Position numbers and translations under genes: made by a program. From JAAXXJ01 sp964412455 (GTDB lineage Bacteria > Nitrospirota > UBA9217), in assembly GCA_964412455.1 (NCBI GenBank), contig CAYPOT010000016.1, positions 1 to 61,717 on the forward strand: a DNA stretch of 61,717 bases. The letters run 5' to 3'. This document shows positions 41,932 to 52,226 of this stretch, one piece after another. Position 1 is the first letter of the stretch. Every line of letters begins with the position of its first letter. The notes under the pieces are model-generated. The model did no database searches. It worked only from the letters and a program-made list of their open reading frames with translations, and was not told the origin of the DNA.

Positions 41932-42141
41932 ATGTCACGTACTGTTATTGACATCCAGGACGATCTGCTGAAGAAGGCGCAGAAGCTGACCGGTATCAGC
42001 AAAAAGGTGGAGATCGTCAATTATGCGCTGAAGCGCCTGCTGGAGCAGAAGGAGATCGAGCATTTCCTCGAACTTCGCGGCAGGGTGAAGTGGGAAGGGG
42101 ACCTGGAGGATATGCGAAAGGACCGGCGTGGTTCTCGTTGA
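41932..42141 (+). CDS. vapB: VapB-type antitoxin
   Basis: A 69-residue antitoxin. The N-terminal ribbon-helix-helix-like segment (MSRTVIDIQDDLLKKAQKLT, then KVEIVNYALKRLLE) matches the DUF2191/VapB group. A Trp-containing C-terminal tail would contact the toxin. AGAGAACA precedes the ATG; the stop overlaps the toxin start by 14 bases. Confidence 0.86.
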   Translation: MSRTVIDIQDDLLKKAQKLTGISKKVEIVNYALKRLLEQKEIEHFLELRGRVKWEGDLEDMRKDRRGSR

Positions 42142-42517
42142 TACCTCCATCTGGATCGATTTCCTGCAGCATCCCGTTTCTTCGGCCGCCGACCGGCTTG
42201 CAGAGCTGATCCGGGAGAACAATCGGGCTGTGCTGTGCGGCATCGTCATTCAGGAAGTCCTTCAGGGGATCCGGGACCGTGGCAGTCATGCTGCGACGAA
42301 GGAGCTGTTGATCAAATTCCCGTATCTCGACATGAACAAAGAGGTCTATATTGCGGCCGCATCCTTATACCGGGACCTGCGCGGAAAAGGAATAACCATT
42401 CCGTCAACGGATGCCGCAATCGCAGCTCTTGCCCTTCATCATCGCATCCCGCTGTTCACCCGGGACGAACATTTCAGCGTGATCGCCAGGCTCAGCAAAC
42501 TTGAACTGTATCTTTGA
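42128..42517 (+). CDS. vapC: VapC-type PIN toxin
   Basis: A 129-residue PIN toxin with full acidic set: VLVDTSIWIDFL, VIQEVLQGIRD, STDAAIAALA and TRDEHF. GTG start inside the antitoxin gene, so translation is coupled. A different PIN subgroup from those at 1176 and 32988 (this one has the Rv0301-type DTSIWID start). Confidence 0.88.
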   Translation: MVLVDTSIWIDFLQHPVSSAADRLAELIRENNRAVLCGIVIQEVLQGIRDRGSHAATKELLIKFPYLDMNKEVYIAAASLYRDLRGKGITIPSTDAAIAALALHHRIPLFTRDEHFSVIARLSKLELYL

Positions 42518-42686
42518 ACTGCTGGAACGTTGGAGGTCAGACTTCGAAATTGACATTGAAGCTACCTTCAGCAAGCGGTAGGGAATCTTCTGTCCGTAAG
42601 GTAGTTATCGTTATCGATTGTCAGGGATGTGTTCGGTCTTTACTTCGTTTTGCACGCAAAGACCTCACAATAAATTTCAATTACTG

Positions 42687-43310
42687 CTAAGGTTCTATTG
42701 CGTTCAGCGCCGTATATATATAGAGGGTAAAGTCGTCCTGGATCCGGTCATGGCGCATGGCGAAGTAGGGGGAGAGGTTCTCGAGGGTGAACTTCACCAT
42801 CTCCTCGGGGGATGTGTAATGAAGCTCCTGGTCCTTGACCGGCGTGTGGGAGGATAAGACGTTCAGGGCCAGCCCTTTAATGCAGTGTTTGAAGAGCGTG
42901 ATCAACGTATCTTTCATGTCGTCGGCCACACCCGGTACGCGCAGGTTGAACACTCCGCAGATGACGATGTAATCGAAAAACCCTTCCACGTGGTCCTCGG
43001 GGCCGTCAAGCACATGGAACGTGCACTCCGGATATTTCTTCTTTGCAAGCTCGATGAAGTTTTCGTTGATGTCGACGCCTGTGTACTGCACGTCGACCCC
43101 CCGCCGCTTCAGGAACCGGTAGAAGTCACCGGTTCCGCAACCGTAGTCGAGGATGCTCGCGTCGTTCAGATCGGGTGCGATCTCAGCCAGGGTGCGGTAC
43201 CGCTTGAGCTGGCCCTGAGGGGTCCAGCGGAGCGCCTCGGGCCGGTCGCCGAACTGTTTCAGGTGAAAGTTATAAAAAGAGAGCAGGTGTTCTTTTGAGT
43301 AGGGATCCAT
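42687..43310 (-). CDS. Class I SAM-dependent methyltransferase
   Basis: A 207-residue methyltransferase with motif I ILDYGCGTGDFY (about 53-64) and the acidic motif II VDINENFIE. Substrate unknown. The 3' end bases 42695-42723 also occur as a fragment at 37631-37659. It is transcribed away from the nuo operon. Confidence 0.82.
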   Translation of the reverse strand: MDPYSKEHLLSFYNFHLKQFGDRPEALRWTPQGQLKRYRTLAEIAPDLNDASILDYGCGTGDFYRFLKRRGVDVQYTGVDINENFIELAKKKYPECTFHVLDGPEDHVEGFFDYIVICGVFNLRVPGVADDMKDTLITLFKHCIKGLALNVLSSHTPVKDQELHYTSPEEMVKFTLENLSPYFAMRHDRIQDDFTLYIYTALNAIEP

Positions 43311-43491
43311 AGGATATTATCCTGCATGGCAATTTTCGCATATTGTACGGCATTCACCGCGGTCACGCAAGATGAGAAGCGCTCTTCCAGCGCTCTTCGT
43401 CCGTTTATGAGCCGATAAGTTTTGTTTATGCCGCTCCCGACAAAGAGAATTAAGACATTTCGCATCCTTATAACTTTTCGTAACGTTTTGC

Positions 43492-43520
43492 TTGACAAAA
43501 AAATGGCATTATCTTATCAT
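43492..43520 (+). promoter_or_regulatory. Sigma-70 promoter of the nuo operon
   Basis: Consensus TTGACA (43492-43497) and TATCAT (43515-43520), 17 bases apart, about 70 bases before the nuoA start. No other promoter of this quality was seen before nuoN. Confidence 0.8.
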
Positions 43521-43592
43521 GCTCGCGTTTTGCACGATCGCGCTTTAGAAGTCCTGTTAATTTAAAATTTAATAGTAAGCGGGGGAGTGGCC

Positions 43593-43967
43593 ATGACTCC
43601 TGGATCATACCTTCCGGGGCATTTTCTTCCAGTCGCAATCTTTCTCTTCGTCGGCATCGCTGTCGGCGTCGGCATGCTGGTCTTCAGCAGGCTGGTCAGC
43701 CCCCGGCGGCCCTACCCGGAAAAGCTGATGACCTATGAGTCCGGTATTACTCCCTTTTCAGACGCTCACCAGAAATTCTCCATCCGTTATTATATCATCG
43801 CCATGCTGTTCCTCATATTCGATATCGAAGCCGTGTTCCTCTATCCCTGGGCGGTCGCGTACAATAAGATCGGTCTCTACGGGCTCGTGGAGATGGTGAT
43901 CTTCATTATTATTCTCCTTGTCGGCTATGTGTACGCCTGGAAGAAGGGGGCGCTGGAATGGGAATAA
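43593..43967 (+). CDS. nuoA: NADH dehydrogenase subunit NuoA
   Basis: A 124-residue membrane subunit of complex I with three helices. The acidic loop segment MTYESGITPFSDAHQKFSIRYY matches NuoA, as does the FDIEAVFLYPWAV helix. The ATG at 43593 follows GGGGGAG; a GTG two codons earlier is possible. It overlaps nuoB by ten bases. Confidence 0.94.
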   Translation: MTPGSYLPGHFLPVAIFLFVGIAVGVGMLVFSRLVSPRRPYPEKLMTYESGITPFSDAHQKFSIRYYIIAMLFLIFDIEAVFLYPWAVAYNKIGLYGLVEMVIFIIILLVGYVYAWKKGALEWE

Positions 43968-44443
43968 TCAACAACGTTTTCGAAGAGGGATACGTTACGA
44001 CCAAGGTCGACGAGCTCCTGAACTATTTGCGGTCGTGCTCTGTCTGGCCCATGACCTTCGGTCTCGCCTGCTGCGCCATCGAGATGATCCAGTACTATTC
44101 CGCCCCGCAGCACGACTTCGACCGGTTTGGTACGGTGCCCCGGCCTTCGCCGCGTCAGGCCGACCTGCTCCTGGTCGCCGGGACGCTCACGAAGAAGATG
44201 GCGCCGATCGTGCGCCGTGTGTACGACCAGATGCCCGAACCCCGGTATGTCATCGCCATGGGCAGCTGCGCCAGTTCCGGCGGCATTTTCAATACGTATA
44301 GCGTCGTCCAGGGGGTGGACAATATCGTCCCGGTGGATGTGTATATTCCGGGATGCCCACCCCGGCCGGAAGCGCTGATGTTCGGCATCATGAAGCTTCA
44401 GGAAAAGATCCGGAAAGAACGCTATATCCGGAAGGAAAAATAA
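43958..44443 (+). CDS. nuoB: NADH dehydrogenase subunit NuoB
   Basis: A 161-residue subunit carrying the terminal [4Fe-4S] cluster N2. The cluster cysteines are the adjacent pair in GLACCAIEM, Cys in GSCASSGGI and Cys in IPGCPPRPEAL. N2 passes electrons to quinone at the interface with NuoD. Start lies inside the nuoA end. Confidence 0.96.
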   Translation: MGIINNVFEEGYVTTKVDELLNYLRSCSVWPMTFGLACCAIEMIQYYSAPQHDFDRFGTVPRPSPRQADLLLVAGTLTKKMAPIVRRVYDQMPEPRYVIAMGSCASSGGIFNTYSVVQGVDNIVPVDVYIPGCPPRPEALMFGIMKLQEKIRKERYIRKEK

Positions 44444-44448
44444 CCTGT

Positions 44449-44543
44449 CGCCACGAAGGCACCACCAAAAGTAGGCGCTTCTAAGCGAGGCACGAAGGTA
44501 ATTTGTGCTTTGTCTTTCTTGGAGACTTCGTGCCTTTGCGGCG
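44449..44543. repeat. Hairpin repeat between nuoB and nuoC
   Basis: CGCCACGAAGGC (44449-44460) and a GAGGCACGAAG copy at 44488-44498 pair with CTTCGTGCCTTTGCGGCG (44526-44543). Same family as the nifD-nifK and nuoM-nuoN gaps. Confidence 0.8.
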
Positions 44544-44579
44544 GCACATGTTTATCCTTTCATTAGTAACGAGGCAGGA

Positions 44580-45050
44580 ATGGACGCAGATCAGATAGCG
44601 AAGATGATAGAAGAAAAGTTTTCCGGCCAGGTGCTGGGAACCGTGACCCATGCCGGGCAGGTCGGCGTCATGCTCAAGAAGGGCATGATCCGGGACATTT
44701 GCCGGTTCCTCCATGACGAGCCGTCGCTCCGTATGGACCATCTGGCGGACCTGACGGCCGTTGACTATTCAACCTATCCCGGAGACGCGGGAGCGCGGTT
44801 CGAGGTGGTGTACAACCTGATCTCCACGGTGTACGGTCATCGCATCCGCTTGAAGGTCCGGGTGTCCGAAGAAGAACCGCGTGTTGACACCGTGTCGGAT
44901 ATCTGGCAGACGGCGAACTGGCACGAGCGCGAGACCTATGATCTCATGGGGATCATTTTTAACGGACATCCCGACCTCCGTCGCATCCTTCTTCCCGAGG
45001 ACTGGGTGGGATATCCGCTTCGCAAGGAATATCCGCTGAAGGGGTACTAA
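44580..45050 (+). CDS. nuoC: NADH dehydrogenase subunit NuoC
   Basis: A 156-residue 30-kDa-type subunit of the hydrophilic arm. Diagnostic C-terminal region: WHERETYDLMGIIFNGHPDL and ILLPEDWVGYPLRKEYP. It is separate from NuoD, unlike the fused NuoCD of enterobacteria. The ATG at 44580 follows GAGGCAGGA. Confidence 0.94.
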   Translation: MDADQIAKMIEEKFSGQVLGTVTHAGQVGVMLKKGMIRDICRFLHDEPSLRMDHLADLTAVDYSTYPGDAGARFEVVYNLISTVYGHRIRLKVRVSEEEPRVDTVSDIWQTANWHERETYDLMGIIFNGHPDLRRILLPEDWVGYPLRKEYPLKGY

Positions 45051-45062
45051 CGAAATACAAGC

Positions 45063-45195
45063 GCCAAAGACCAAGCATCAAATAACAAATAAATTACAAT
45101 CACCAAACGGCAAATAGCATATGTAGTGTAGTGGAAATTGAGATTTTTAATTTGGAGCTTATTTGAGATTTGGTTCTTGAGATTTCGTATTTCAC
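45063..45195. repeat. AT-rich palindrome between nuoC and nuoD
   Basis: CCAAAGACCAAGCATCAAATAAC-type text is matched by complementary GGAGCTTATTTGAGATTTGG text about 85 bases later. The same family fills the nuoK-nuoL gap at 53719-53858. Confidence 0.7.
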
Positions 45196-45204
45196 GGTGA
45201 ACCT

Positions 45205-46404
45205 ATGTCATCGACCGACACGACCGAAAAAGAAATAGTCCAGAAGGAAATGACCCTCAATATGGGGCCCCAGCATCCGGCCACTCACGGCGTGCTGCGC
45301 CTCGTGGTCGACCTGCAGGGCGAGACGGTCGTGGGAATCGATCCGCGGCCCGGCTATCTCCACCGCGGCATCGAAAAATGGATGGAGAGCCGGACCTACC
45401 ACCAGATCATCCCCATCACCGACCGTCTGGAATATATCACCTGCATGAACAACAATCTCGGCTGGGTCGTTGCGGTCGAGAGACTGGCCGGGATCGACGT
45501 CCCGGAACGGGCGCATTTCATCCGGACGCTCATGGCGGAGTTGACAAGGCTTTCCGGGCACCTCGTGTGGCTCGGCACCCATGCGCTCGACATTGGGGCC
45601 ATGACGGTCTGCATGTACACGCTCCGTGAGCGGGAACTGATCCTCGATCTCACGGAAATAGTAACTGGCGCGCGCCAGACCGTGAGCTATGTCAGGATCG
45701 GCGGTGTACGGAACGATGTTCCAAGGGATTTCCTCGATAAATGCCGTGAGTTCACCGAACTGTTCCCTAAGAAGCTCGAGGATTACGATACCCTGATACG
45801 GCAGAACCGTATCTGGCTCAAGCGGACCAAGGGGATCGGCAAGTTCTCAGCCGAGGACGCCGTGAACTACGGCCTGACCGGAGCCACGCTCCGCGGTTCC
45901 GGCGTGAACTACGACCTGCGCAAGGTCGAGCCCTATGCCGCCTACGACAAGGTGGAATTCGACGTTCCGCTCGGCACGGAGGGCGATGTCTACGAGCGGT
46001 ATATCGTGCGGATCAACGAGATGCGCCAGAGCGTCCGCATCATAAACCAGTGTCTGGATATGCTGCCGGCCGGGCCCATCATGACCGCCGACCCGCGCTA
46101 TGCGGTGCCCGATAAGGCAACGGTCATGACGAACATGGAATCCCTGGCCCACCAGTTCGTGCTGATGAGCAAGTGGGTGAACATGCCCAAAGGCGAGGTC
46201 TATGTCGCGACCGAGGCACCCAAGGGAGAACTGGGCTTCTATATCGTGAGCGACGGCAGTGGACGGCCGTACCGCGTGAAGATCCGCGCGCCATCGTTCG
46301 TGCACGTTGGCGCGCTTCCCAAGATGGTGACCGGCCACATGGTGTCCGACGTGATCGCCTGTATCGGCACCATCGACATTGTGCTCGGCGAATGTGATAG
46401 GTAA
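45205..46404 (+). CDS. nuoD: NADH dehydrogenase subunit NuoD
   Basis: A 399-residue 49-kDa-type subunit related to [NiFe]-hydrogenase large subunits, forming the quinone pocket with NuoB. Opening block LNMGPQHPATHGVLR holds the quinone-binding His; later GLTGATLRGSGVNYDLRKVEPY and the C-terminal IDIVLGECDR are diagnostic. Full length. GGTGAACCT precedes the ATG, the same context as the TauE-family start. Confidence 0.96.
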   Translation: MSSTDTTEKEIVQKEMTLNMGPQHPATHGVLRLVVDLQGETVVGIDPRPGYLHRGIEKWMESRTYHQIIPITDRLEYITCMNNNLGWVVAVERLAGIDVPERAHFIRTLMAELTRLSGHLVWLGTHALDIGAMTVCMYTLRERELILDLTEIVTGARQTVSYVRIGGVRNDVPRDFLDKCREFTELFPKKLEDYDTLIRQNRIWLKRTKGIGKFSAEDAVNYGLTGATLRGSGVNYDLRKVEPYAAYDKVEFDVPLGTEGDVYERYIVRINEMRQSVRIINQCLDMLPAGPIMTADPRYAVPDKATVMTNMESLAHQFVLMSKWVNMPKGEVYVATEAPKGELGFYIVSDGSGRPYRVKIRAPSFVHVGALPKMVTGHMVSDVIACIGTIDIVLGECDR

Positions 46405-46428
46405 CAGGGGCGGAGAAAAGGAGTAGCC

Positions 46429-46908
46429 ATGGTCAAGGTCAAAGATATCGAGGATCTGTCGCTGTTCAAAGGTTTGACGGGTGATGAACTGAAGGCCATC
46501 GCCGAGATCGTGACATCCGATACCTTCCCGGCCGGCAAACCGATCTTTGCGGAGGGCGAGGTCACGTGCCCCTGCATCTACATCATTCAGAAGGGCAAAG
46601 TGGACGTCCAGAAGAGGAACAAGGATGGCGACATCCTGACCCTGTCGGTTCAGCGGGAGGGGAGTTTTTTCGGCGAGCTGTCGTTCATTGACAACAAACC
46701 CCACTCCGCGACGCTTACCACAGCGGCGGAGGAATCCGTCGTGCTCAAGATCGACCGGAACGATTTTGAAAAGTACGTGCAGCGGTATCCCAATGCCGGT
46801 TACAAACTTCTTATGAACATCGTCCAGGACATTTCCCAGCTGGTTCGGCGGATGAACACCCAGTACGTGGACATGGCCGGATACGTGTTCGGCAGGACGA
46901 AGAGGTAA
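46429..46908 (+). CDS. Stand-alone cyclic-nucleotide-binding-fold protein in nuo
   Basis: A 159-residue protein made of a single cNMP-binding (Crp effector) domain (about 10-125) plus a C-terminal helix, with no helix-turn-helix. The phosphate-binding cassette reads FFGELSFIDNKPHSATLTT: the usual Arg that holds the cyclic phosphate is replaced by His, so cAMP may not be the ligand. It lies between nuoD and nuoE, same strand, with GGAG before its ATG and eight bases to nuoE. A regulatory or assembly role for complex I is inference. Confidence 0.85.
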   Translation: MVKVKDIEDLSLFKGLTGDELKAIAEIVTSDTFPAGKPIFAEGEVTCPCIYIIQKGKVDVQKRNKDGDILTLSVQREGSFFGELSFIDNKPHSATLTTAAEESVVLKIDRNDFEKYVQRYPNAGYKLLMNIVQDISQLVRRMNTQYVDMAGYVFGRTKR

Positions 46909-46916
46909 GCGAGGGT

Positions 46917-47435
46917 ATGAGCGACCATCACGAGGAAGCGCACTTCTGCCGGACAGCCGGCGAAAAGATCATCTTCAGCGACGCGATCATCCAGGCGATC
47001 AAGACGGTGCAGCAGCGCTATCCCGACCAGCAGGGCGCGGTGCTCCCGGCGCTCCATATCATCCAGAAGGAATACGGCAGCCTGAGCTACGAGGCCATGC
47101 GGTTCGTCTCGCAGCAGCTCAGGGTACCGGAATCCGACGTTTTCGGCACGGCGACGTTCTATTCATTGTATCGCTGGAAGAACTCCGGCAGGCACCAGAT
47201 CCAGATCTGCCACAACCTGTCCTGTTCGCTCCTGGGAGCGGAAACGATGATCAAGCACCTCGAGAAAAAGCTCGGCGTCCGTGAAGGCGAGGTCACCAAG
47301 GACGGAAGGTTCTCGTTCATCCGGATGGAGTGCATCGGGCGGTGCGACGGAGCGCCTGCCATGCTCGTAGGCGACGAATATCACGGCGAACTGACGCCGG
47401 AAAAGATCGACGATATTTTGAAAAAATACGAGTAG
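46917..47435 (+). CDS. nuoE: NADH dehydrogenase subunit NuoE
   Basis: A 172-residue thioredoxin-fold subunit with the [2Fe-2S] cluster N1a. Cluster cysteines lie in ICHNLSCSLLGAE and RMECIGRCDGAPAM. N-terminal helices (AVLPALHIIQKEYG) are typical. It starts eight bases after the cNMP-domain gene, so the two are likely co-translated. Confidence 0.94.
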   Translation: MSDHHEEAHFCRTAGEKIIFSDAIIQAIKTVQQRYPDQQGAVLPALHIIQKEYGSLSYEAMRFVSQQLRVPESDVFGTATFYSLYRWKNSGRHQIQICHNLSCSLLGAETMIKHLEKKLGVREGEVTKDGRFSFIRMECIGRCDGAPAMLVGDEYHGELTPEKIDDILKKYE

Positions 47436-47465
47436 CGGTTTGACCTCCTGGAAAGGCTAAAGACT

Positions 47466-47555
47466 TTTCACCGCAGAGGGCGCAGAGGACGCCGAGAAAT
47501 ATATTTTCATTGATTGCTGTTCTCTCTCTGCGATCTCCGCGATCTCAGCGGTAAA
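47466..47555. repeat. Hairpin repeat between nuoE and nuoF
   Basis: TTTCACCGCAGAGGGCGCAG (47466-) pairs with the right arm 47520-47555 (CTGCGATCTCCGCGATCTC followed by AGCGGTAAA). It ends 20 bases before nuoF. Confidence 0.8.
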
Positions 47556-47575
47556 GCGACAAGGAAGTTCTCTCT

Positions 47576-48835
<1,260 letters not shown>

Positions 48836-48850
48836 CAAATAATAACCACG

Positions 48851-48867
48851 GGTCCCGCAGAGCGGGA
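48851..48867. repeat. Small hairpin between nuoF and nuoG
   Basis: GTCCCGC (48851-48857) pairs with GCGGGAC (48861-48867) across AGA. It sits in the 123-base gap before nuoG. Confidence 0.6.
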
Positions 48868-48958
48868 CACACAGATAAACACGGTCTTGATTTTACGGAT
48901 TTAATGAAGTCGCCCGTGGACAATTTATATCATGTTGAATGAGTAAGGTACGATCCCT

Positions 48959-51139
48959 ATGGAAAACACGGTAACAGTAACCATCGACGGCGTAACGGTC
49001 AAGGTCAAGCCCACCGCCACCATACTCGATGCGGCAAAGGCCGCGGGCGTGCGGATCCCCGTTCTGTGCGCCGATGACAAACTCCATCCCTACGGGTCCT
49101 GCAGGATCTGCATTGTGGAGGTGGAGAAATCTCCCCGGAAGTTCACGCCGTCCTGTACCACGCCGGTGACCGACAACATGTCGGTCAAGACCATGACGCC
49201 GGACCTCGCAGAGGCCCGCAAGCGCATCCTCGAACTCCTGCTGAACAACCATCCCCTGGATTGCCCGATCTGCGACAAGGCGGGCAGCTGCCAGCTCCAG
49301 GACCTGGTTCACGAGTACGGACTGGGGCCGAGCAGGTTCTCGGAGAAGAAACGCACGGTCGCGCCGAGCTATCATTCAAGTGTCATCGACCGCGAGGTGG
49401 CCCGGTGCGTTCTGTGCGGCAAGTGTGTGCGGGTCTGCCGCGAGCAGAATGCCGTGAGCGAACTTGCCTTCACCCGCCGCGGCGATAAATCCAAGGTCAG
49501 CACCGACTTCGATCAGCCGCTGGACTGCGAGTTCTGCGGAGAATGCGTCGAAATATGCCCGGTGGGAGCGCTTACCACCAAGCAGTTCAAGTTCAAGGGA
49601 CGGACATGGAACCTCGAACGGAGCACGTCGGTTTGCAACTATTGCGGCTGCGGTTGCCGGACCTCGTTCGAGACCCGCATGGGCAGGATCGTGCGGGTGA
49701 AGTCTGCGGCGAAGAACTACCTTTGCAGCAAGGGCCGATTCGGCTGGGACGCCGTCCACCACCATGACCGTCTTACGACGCCTCTGGTACGGGTCTCGGG
49801 ACAACTTGTTCCCGCCACGTGGGACGAGGCCCTGGCTGTGGTCGTTACGAACCTGAACGTCATCAGGAACAAGACAGGCGCCGGCAGCATCGGCGGCCTT
49901 GGCTCCGTCCGGACGACGAACGAGGAAAGCTATTTGTTCCAGAAGTTCATGCGGACCGTGGTGGGGACGAACAACGTTGATCTGCTGGCCCGGCTCAAGG
50001 TCCCGAAGGGACTGAACACCGAGTTCTTCTCGGGAGAGCTTTCGAAGATCAGCGAACATGATGCCGTCCTCGTCCTGGACGGCGACGTGGGCGAGCTTAA
50101 CCCTCTGATGGGTATCGAGATCGTCCGTGCGGTGAACCGGAACTACAAAAAACTGGTCCTGGTGAACAGCGGGTTCAACAAGTTCAATCGCCTCGCCTCG
50201 GTGGCGCTGGAATACCTCTCGCCCGAGGCGGCGCTTGCCGACCTTGTTCCGGCGCTCAAAACGGGCAAGGGAGGGGAGAGCCTCCAGCAGGCGGCCGCCA
50301 TCCTCAAGGAAGCGGCCAGCGTCGCCGTGATCATACCGGCCAGGACCACGGCCGGTGAGTTCTATCAGATCAAGGAACTCCTGTCATACCTGAAGGGCGT
50401 AACAGCCTACCCCATCGTCCGCCGGAGCAATTTTCAGGGCGCGCTGGATATGGGGGTCATTCCCGGGTACTACCCGGGCTATGATAAGATCGGAACGGAC
50501 ACGACAAGCCGGTTCGCCGGGTCCTGGAACGCGATCCTGCCTGAGGCCGCTGGCCTGAACGCACTGGAGATGCTGGCCGGGATCAAGTCCGGCAAGGTTT
50601 CCGCTCTGTATATCATGGGTGACGATCCGGCTGGCAGCGACAAAGGCCTGAAGGACATCCTTAACAAACTTGAGTTCCTCGTGGTACAGGACATCTTTCT
50701 GACCGAGACCGCGAAGCTTGCCGATGTCGTCCTTCCCGCCTGCAGCTGGGCGGAAAAGTCCGGCACCGTTACCAGCCTTGAGCGGCGGCTCCAGCAGGTG
50801 AATCGAGCTGAGGCGCCCCTTGGCGAGTCGAAGCCGGATTGGGATATTCTCCAGACCCTTGCGAAGAAAATGGGCAGTTCCATGCATTACGCAGCGCCGG
50901 CGGACATTTTGAGAGAGATCCGGTCGACGGTTCCCCTCTATGCCGACCTCGCTGTGGGCGGCATCTGGCCGCGGGAACGATCGCCGCTGGCCGGAGCGGA
51001 TGTTGATCTCTCCCTGTCGTCTGACACGGTCATGAAGAACGAGGTGATCACTTCGGACCGTCTCTTGTTCTCATCGGGGACGATGACCGGCCGGTCCGGG
51101 GAGATCAGTACGCTTTGCCGGACCAAAGCGGAGGTATAG
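48959..51139 (+). CDS. nuoG: NADH dehydrogenase subunit NuoG
   Basis: A 726-residue iron-sulfur subunit. The N-terminal [2Fe-2S] domain (CADDKLHPYGSCRIC, later SCTTPV), the HPLDCPICDKAGSCQLQDL region for the His-coordinated cluster, two further [4Fe-4S] motifs (CVLCGKCVRVC and CEFCGECVEIC) and a molybdopterin-oxidoreductase-like part with its own cluster (CNYCGCGC...CSKGRFGWD) follow in order. Length fits the shorter NuoG forms. Confidence 0.94.
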   Translation: MENTVTVTIDGVTVKVKPTATILDAAKAAGVRIPVLCADDKLHPYGSCRICIVEVEKSPRKFTPSCTTPVTDNMSVKTMTPDLAEARKRILELLLNNHPLDCPICDKAGSCQLQDLVHEYGLGPSRFSEKKRTVAPSYHSSVIDREVARCVLCGKCVRVCREQNAVSELAFTRRGDKSKVSTDFDQPLDCEFCGECVEICPVGALTTKQFKFKGRTWNLERSTSVCNYCGCGCRTSFETRMGRIVRVKSAAKNYLCSKGRFGWDAVHHHDRLTTPLVRVSGQLVPATWDEALAVVVTNLNVIRNKTGAGSIGGLGSVRTTNEESYLFQKFMRTVVGTNNVDLLARLKVPKGLNTEFFSGELSKISEHDAVLVLDGDVGELNPLMGIEIVRAVNRNYKKLVLVNSGFNKFNRLASVALEYLSPEAALADLVPALKTGKGGESLQQAAAILKEAASVAVIIPARTTAGEFYQIKELLSYLKGVTAYPIVRRSNFQGALDMGVIPGYYPGYDKIGTDTTSRFAGSWNAILPEAAGLNALEMLAGIKSGKVSALYIMGDDPAGSDKGLKDILNKLEFLVVQDIFLTETAKLADVVLPACSWAEKSGTVTSLERRLQQVNRAEAPLGESKPDWDILQTLAKKMGSSMHYAAPADILREIRSTVPLYADLAVGGIWPRERSPLAGADVDLSLSSDTVMKNEVITSDRLLFSSGTMTGRSGEISTLCRTKAEV

Positions 51140-51148
51140 GAGCGGACC

Positions 51149-52225
51149 ATGCCTGATATGCAACAGATCATAGAATTCATTATCAGCATCGGGATCCCCG
51201 TGGTGGTCCTGCTGAGCTTCATCCTGGCGAACGCCATGTATCTGCAGCTTATGGAGCGCAAGGTGCTGGCGCACATGCAGTCCCGGCTTGGCCCGATGCG
51301 CACCGGGTGGCACGGCCTCCTGCAGCCGGTCGCCGATGCCGTCAAGTTCATGTTCAAAGAGGACATCATCCCGGCAAAAGCGGACAAATGGGTGTTCAGT
51401 CTTGCTCCGCTCATCTTCCTGGTCATGGCCTTCGGCGCGTTTGTGGCGATACCCTTCGGGCCTGACACGGTCATTTTCGGAAGAACGGTGCATCTCTGGG
51501 TGTCGAACCTCAATATTGGCGTCCTGTACATCGTTGCCCTGGCGGGCATCGGCACCTACGGCGTGATCATGGCCGGGTGGGCGTCCAACAACAAGTATTC
51601 GCTCATGGGCGGGTTCCGTTCCGCGGCCCAAATGATCAGCTACGAGATCCCCATGGCCTTCGCCATCGTGACGGTGGCGCTGATGGCGGGGTCCTTGAAC
51701 CTCACCGAGATCGTGCAGGCGCAGTCCCAGAAGTGGTTCATTATCGTTTTCCCGGTCGGCCCCGTAGCGTTCTTCCTGTATTTGATCGCCGGCGTCGCCG
51801 AGACGAACCGGGCGCCCTTCGATCTGCCTGAAGCGGAAAGCGAACTGGTCGCGGGATACTTTACCGAATACAGCGGCATCCGGTTCGGCATTTTCTACAT
51901 GGCCGAATACATGAACATGATGATCGTCTCCCTGCTGGCAAGCATCATGTTCCTCGGCGGCTGGATGCCGGTACAGATATTACCGAAGTTGCTCGGCGGC
52001 ATTCCTCCCATCTCCTGGATCAACACAGCCCTGGCAGCCATTCCACCGACGCTGTGGCTCCTCGGTAAACTGTATTTTTTCATATTTTTCTATATGTGGA
52101 TCCGGGCGACGCTTCCCCGGTACCGCTATGACCAGCTCATGACGATCGCCTGGAAGATCCTGCTGCCCCTGTCCCTGGGGACCTTGCTGGTAGCGGCGTT
52201 CATGAAGCAGGCAGGCTGGATGTAG
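51149..52225 (+). CDS. nuoH: NADH dehydrogenase subunit NuoH
   Basis: A 358-residue membrane subunit with eight helices that links the hydrophilic arm to the proton pumps and lines the quinone channel. Diagnostic segments: ERKVLAHMQSRLGPMRTGWHG, ETNRAPFDLPEAESELVAGYFTEYSG and WIRATLPRYRYDQLM. It starts nine bases after nuoG. Confidence 0.96.
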   Translation: MPDMQQIIEFIISIGIPVVVLLSFILANAMYLQLMERKVLAHMQSRLGPMRTGWHGLLQPVADAVKFMFKEDIIPAKADKWVFSLAPLIFLVMAFGAFVAIPFGPDTVIFGRTVHLWVSNLNIGVLYIVALAGIGTYGVIMAGWASNNKYSLMGGFRSAAQMISYEIPMAFAIVTVALMAGSLNLTEIVQAQSQKWFIIVFPVGPVAFFLYLIAGVAETNRAPFDLPEAESELVAGYFTEYSGIRFGIFYMAEYMNMMIVSLLASIMFLGGWMPVQILPKLLGGIPPISWINTALAAIPPTLWLLGKLYFFIFFYMWIRATLPRYRYDQLMTIAWKILLPLSLGTLLVAAFMKQAGWM

Positions 52226-52226
52226 G

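Noticed and set aside
46429..46908. Crp-type transcription factor
   Set aside because: The protein has the effector fold only; the C-terminal part is too short and lacks a helix-turn-helix.
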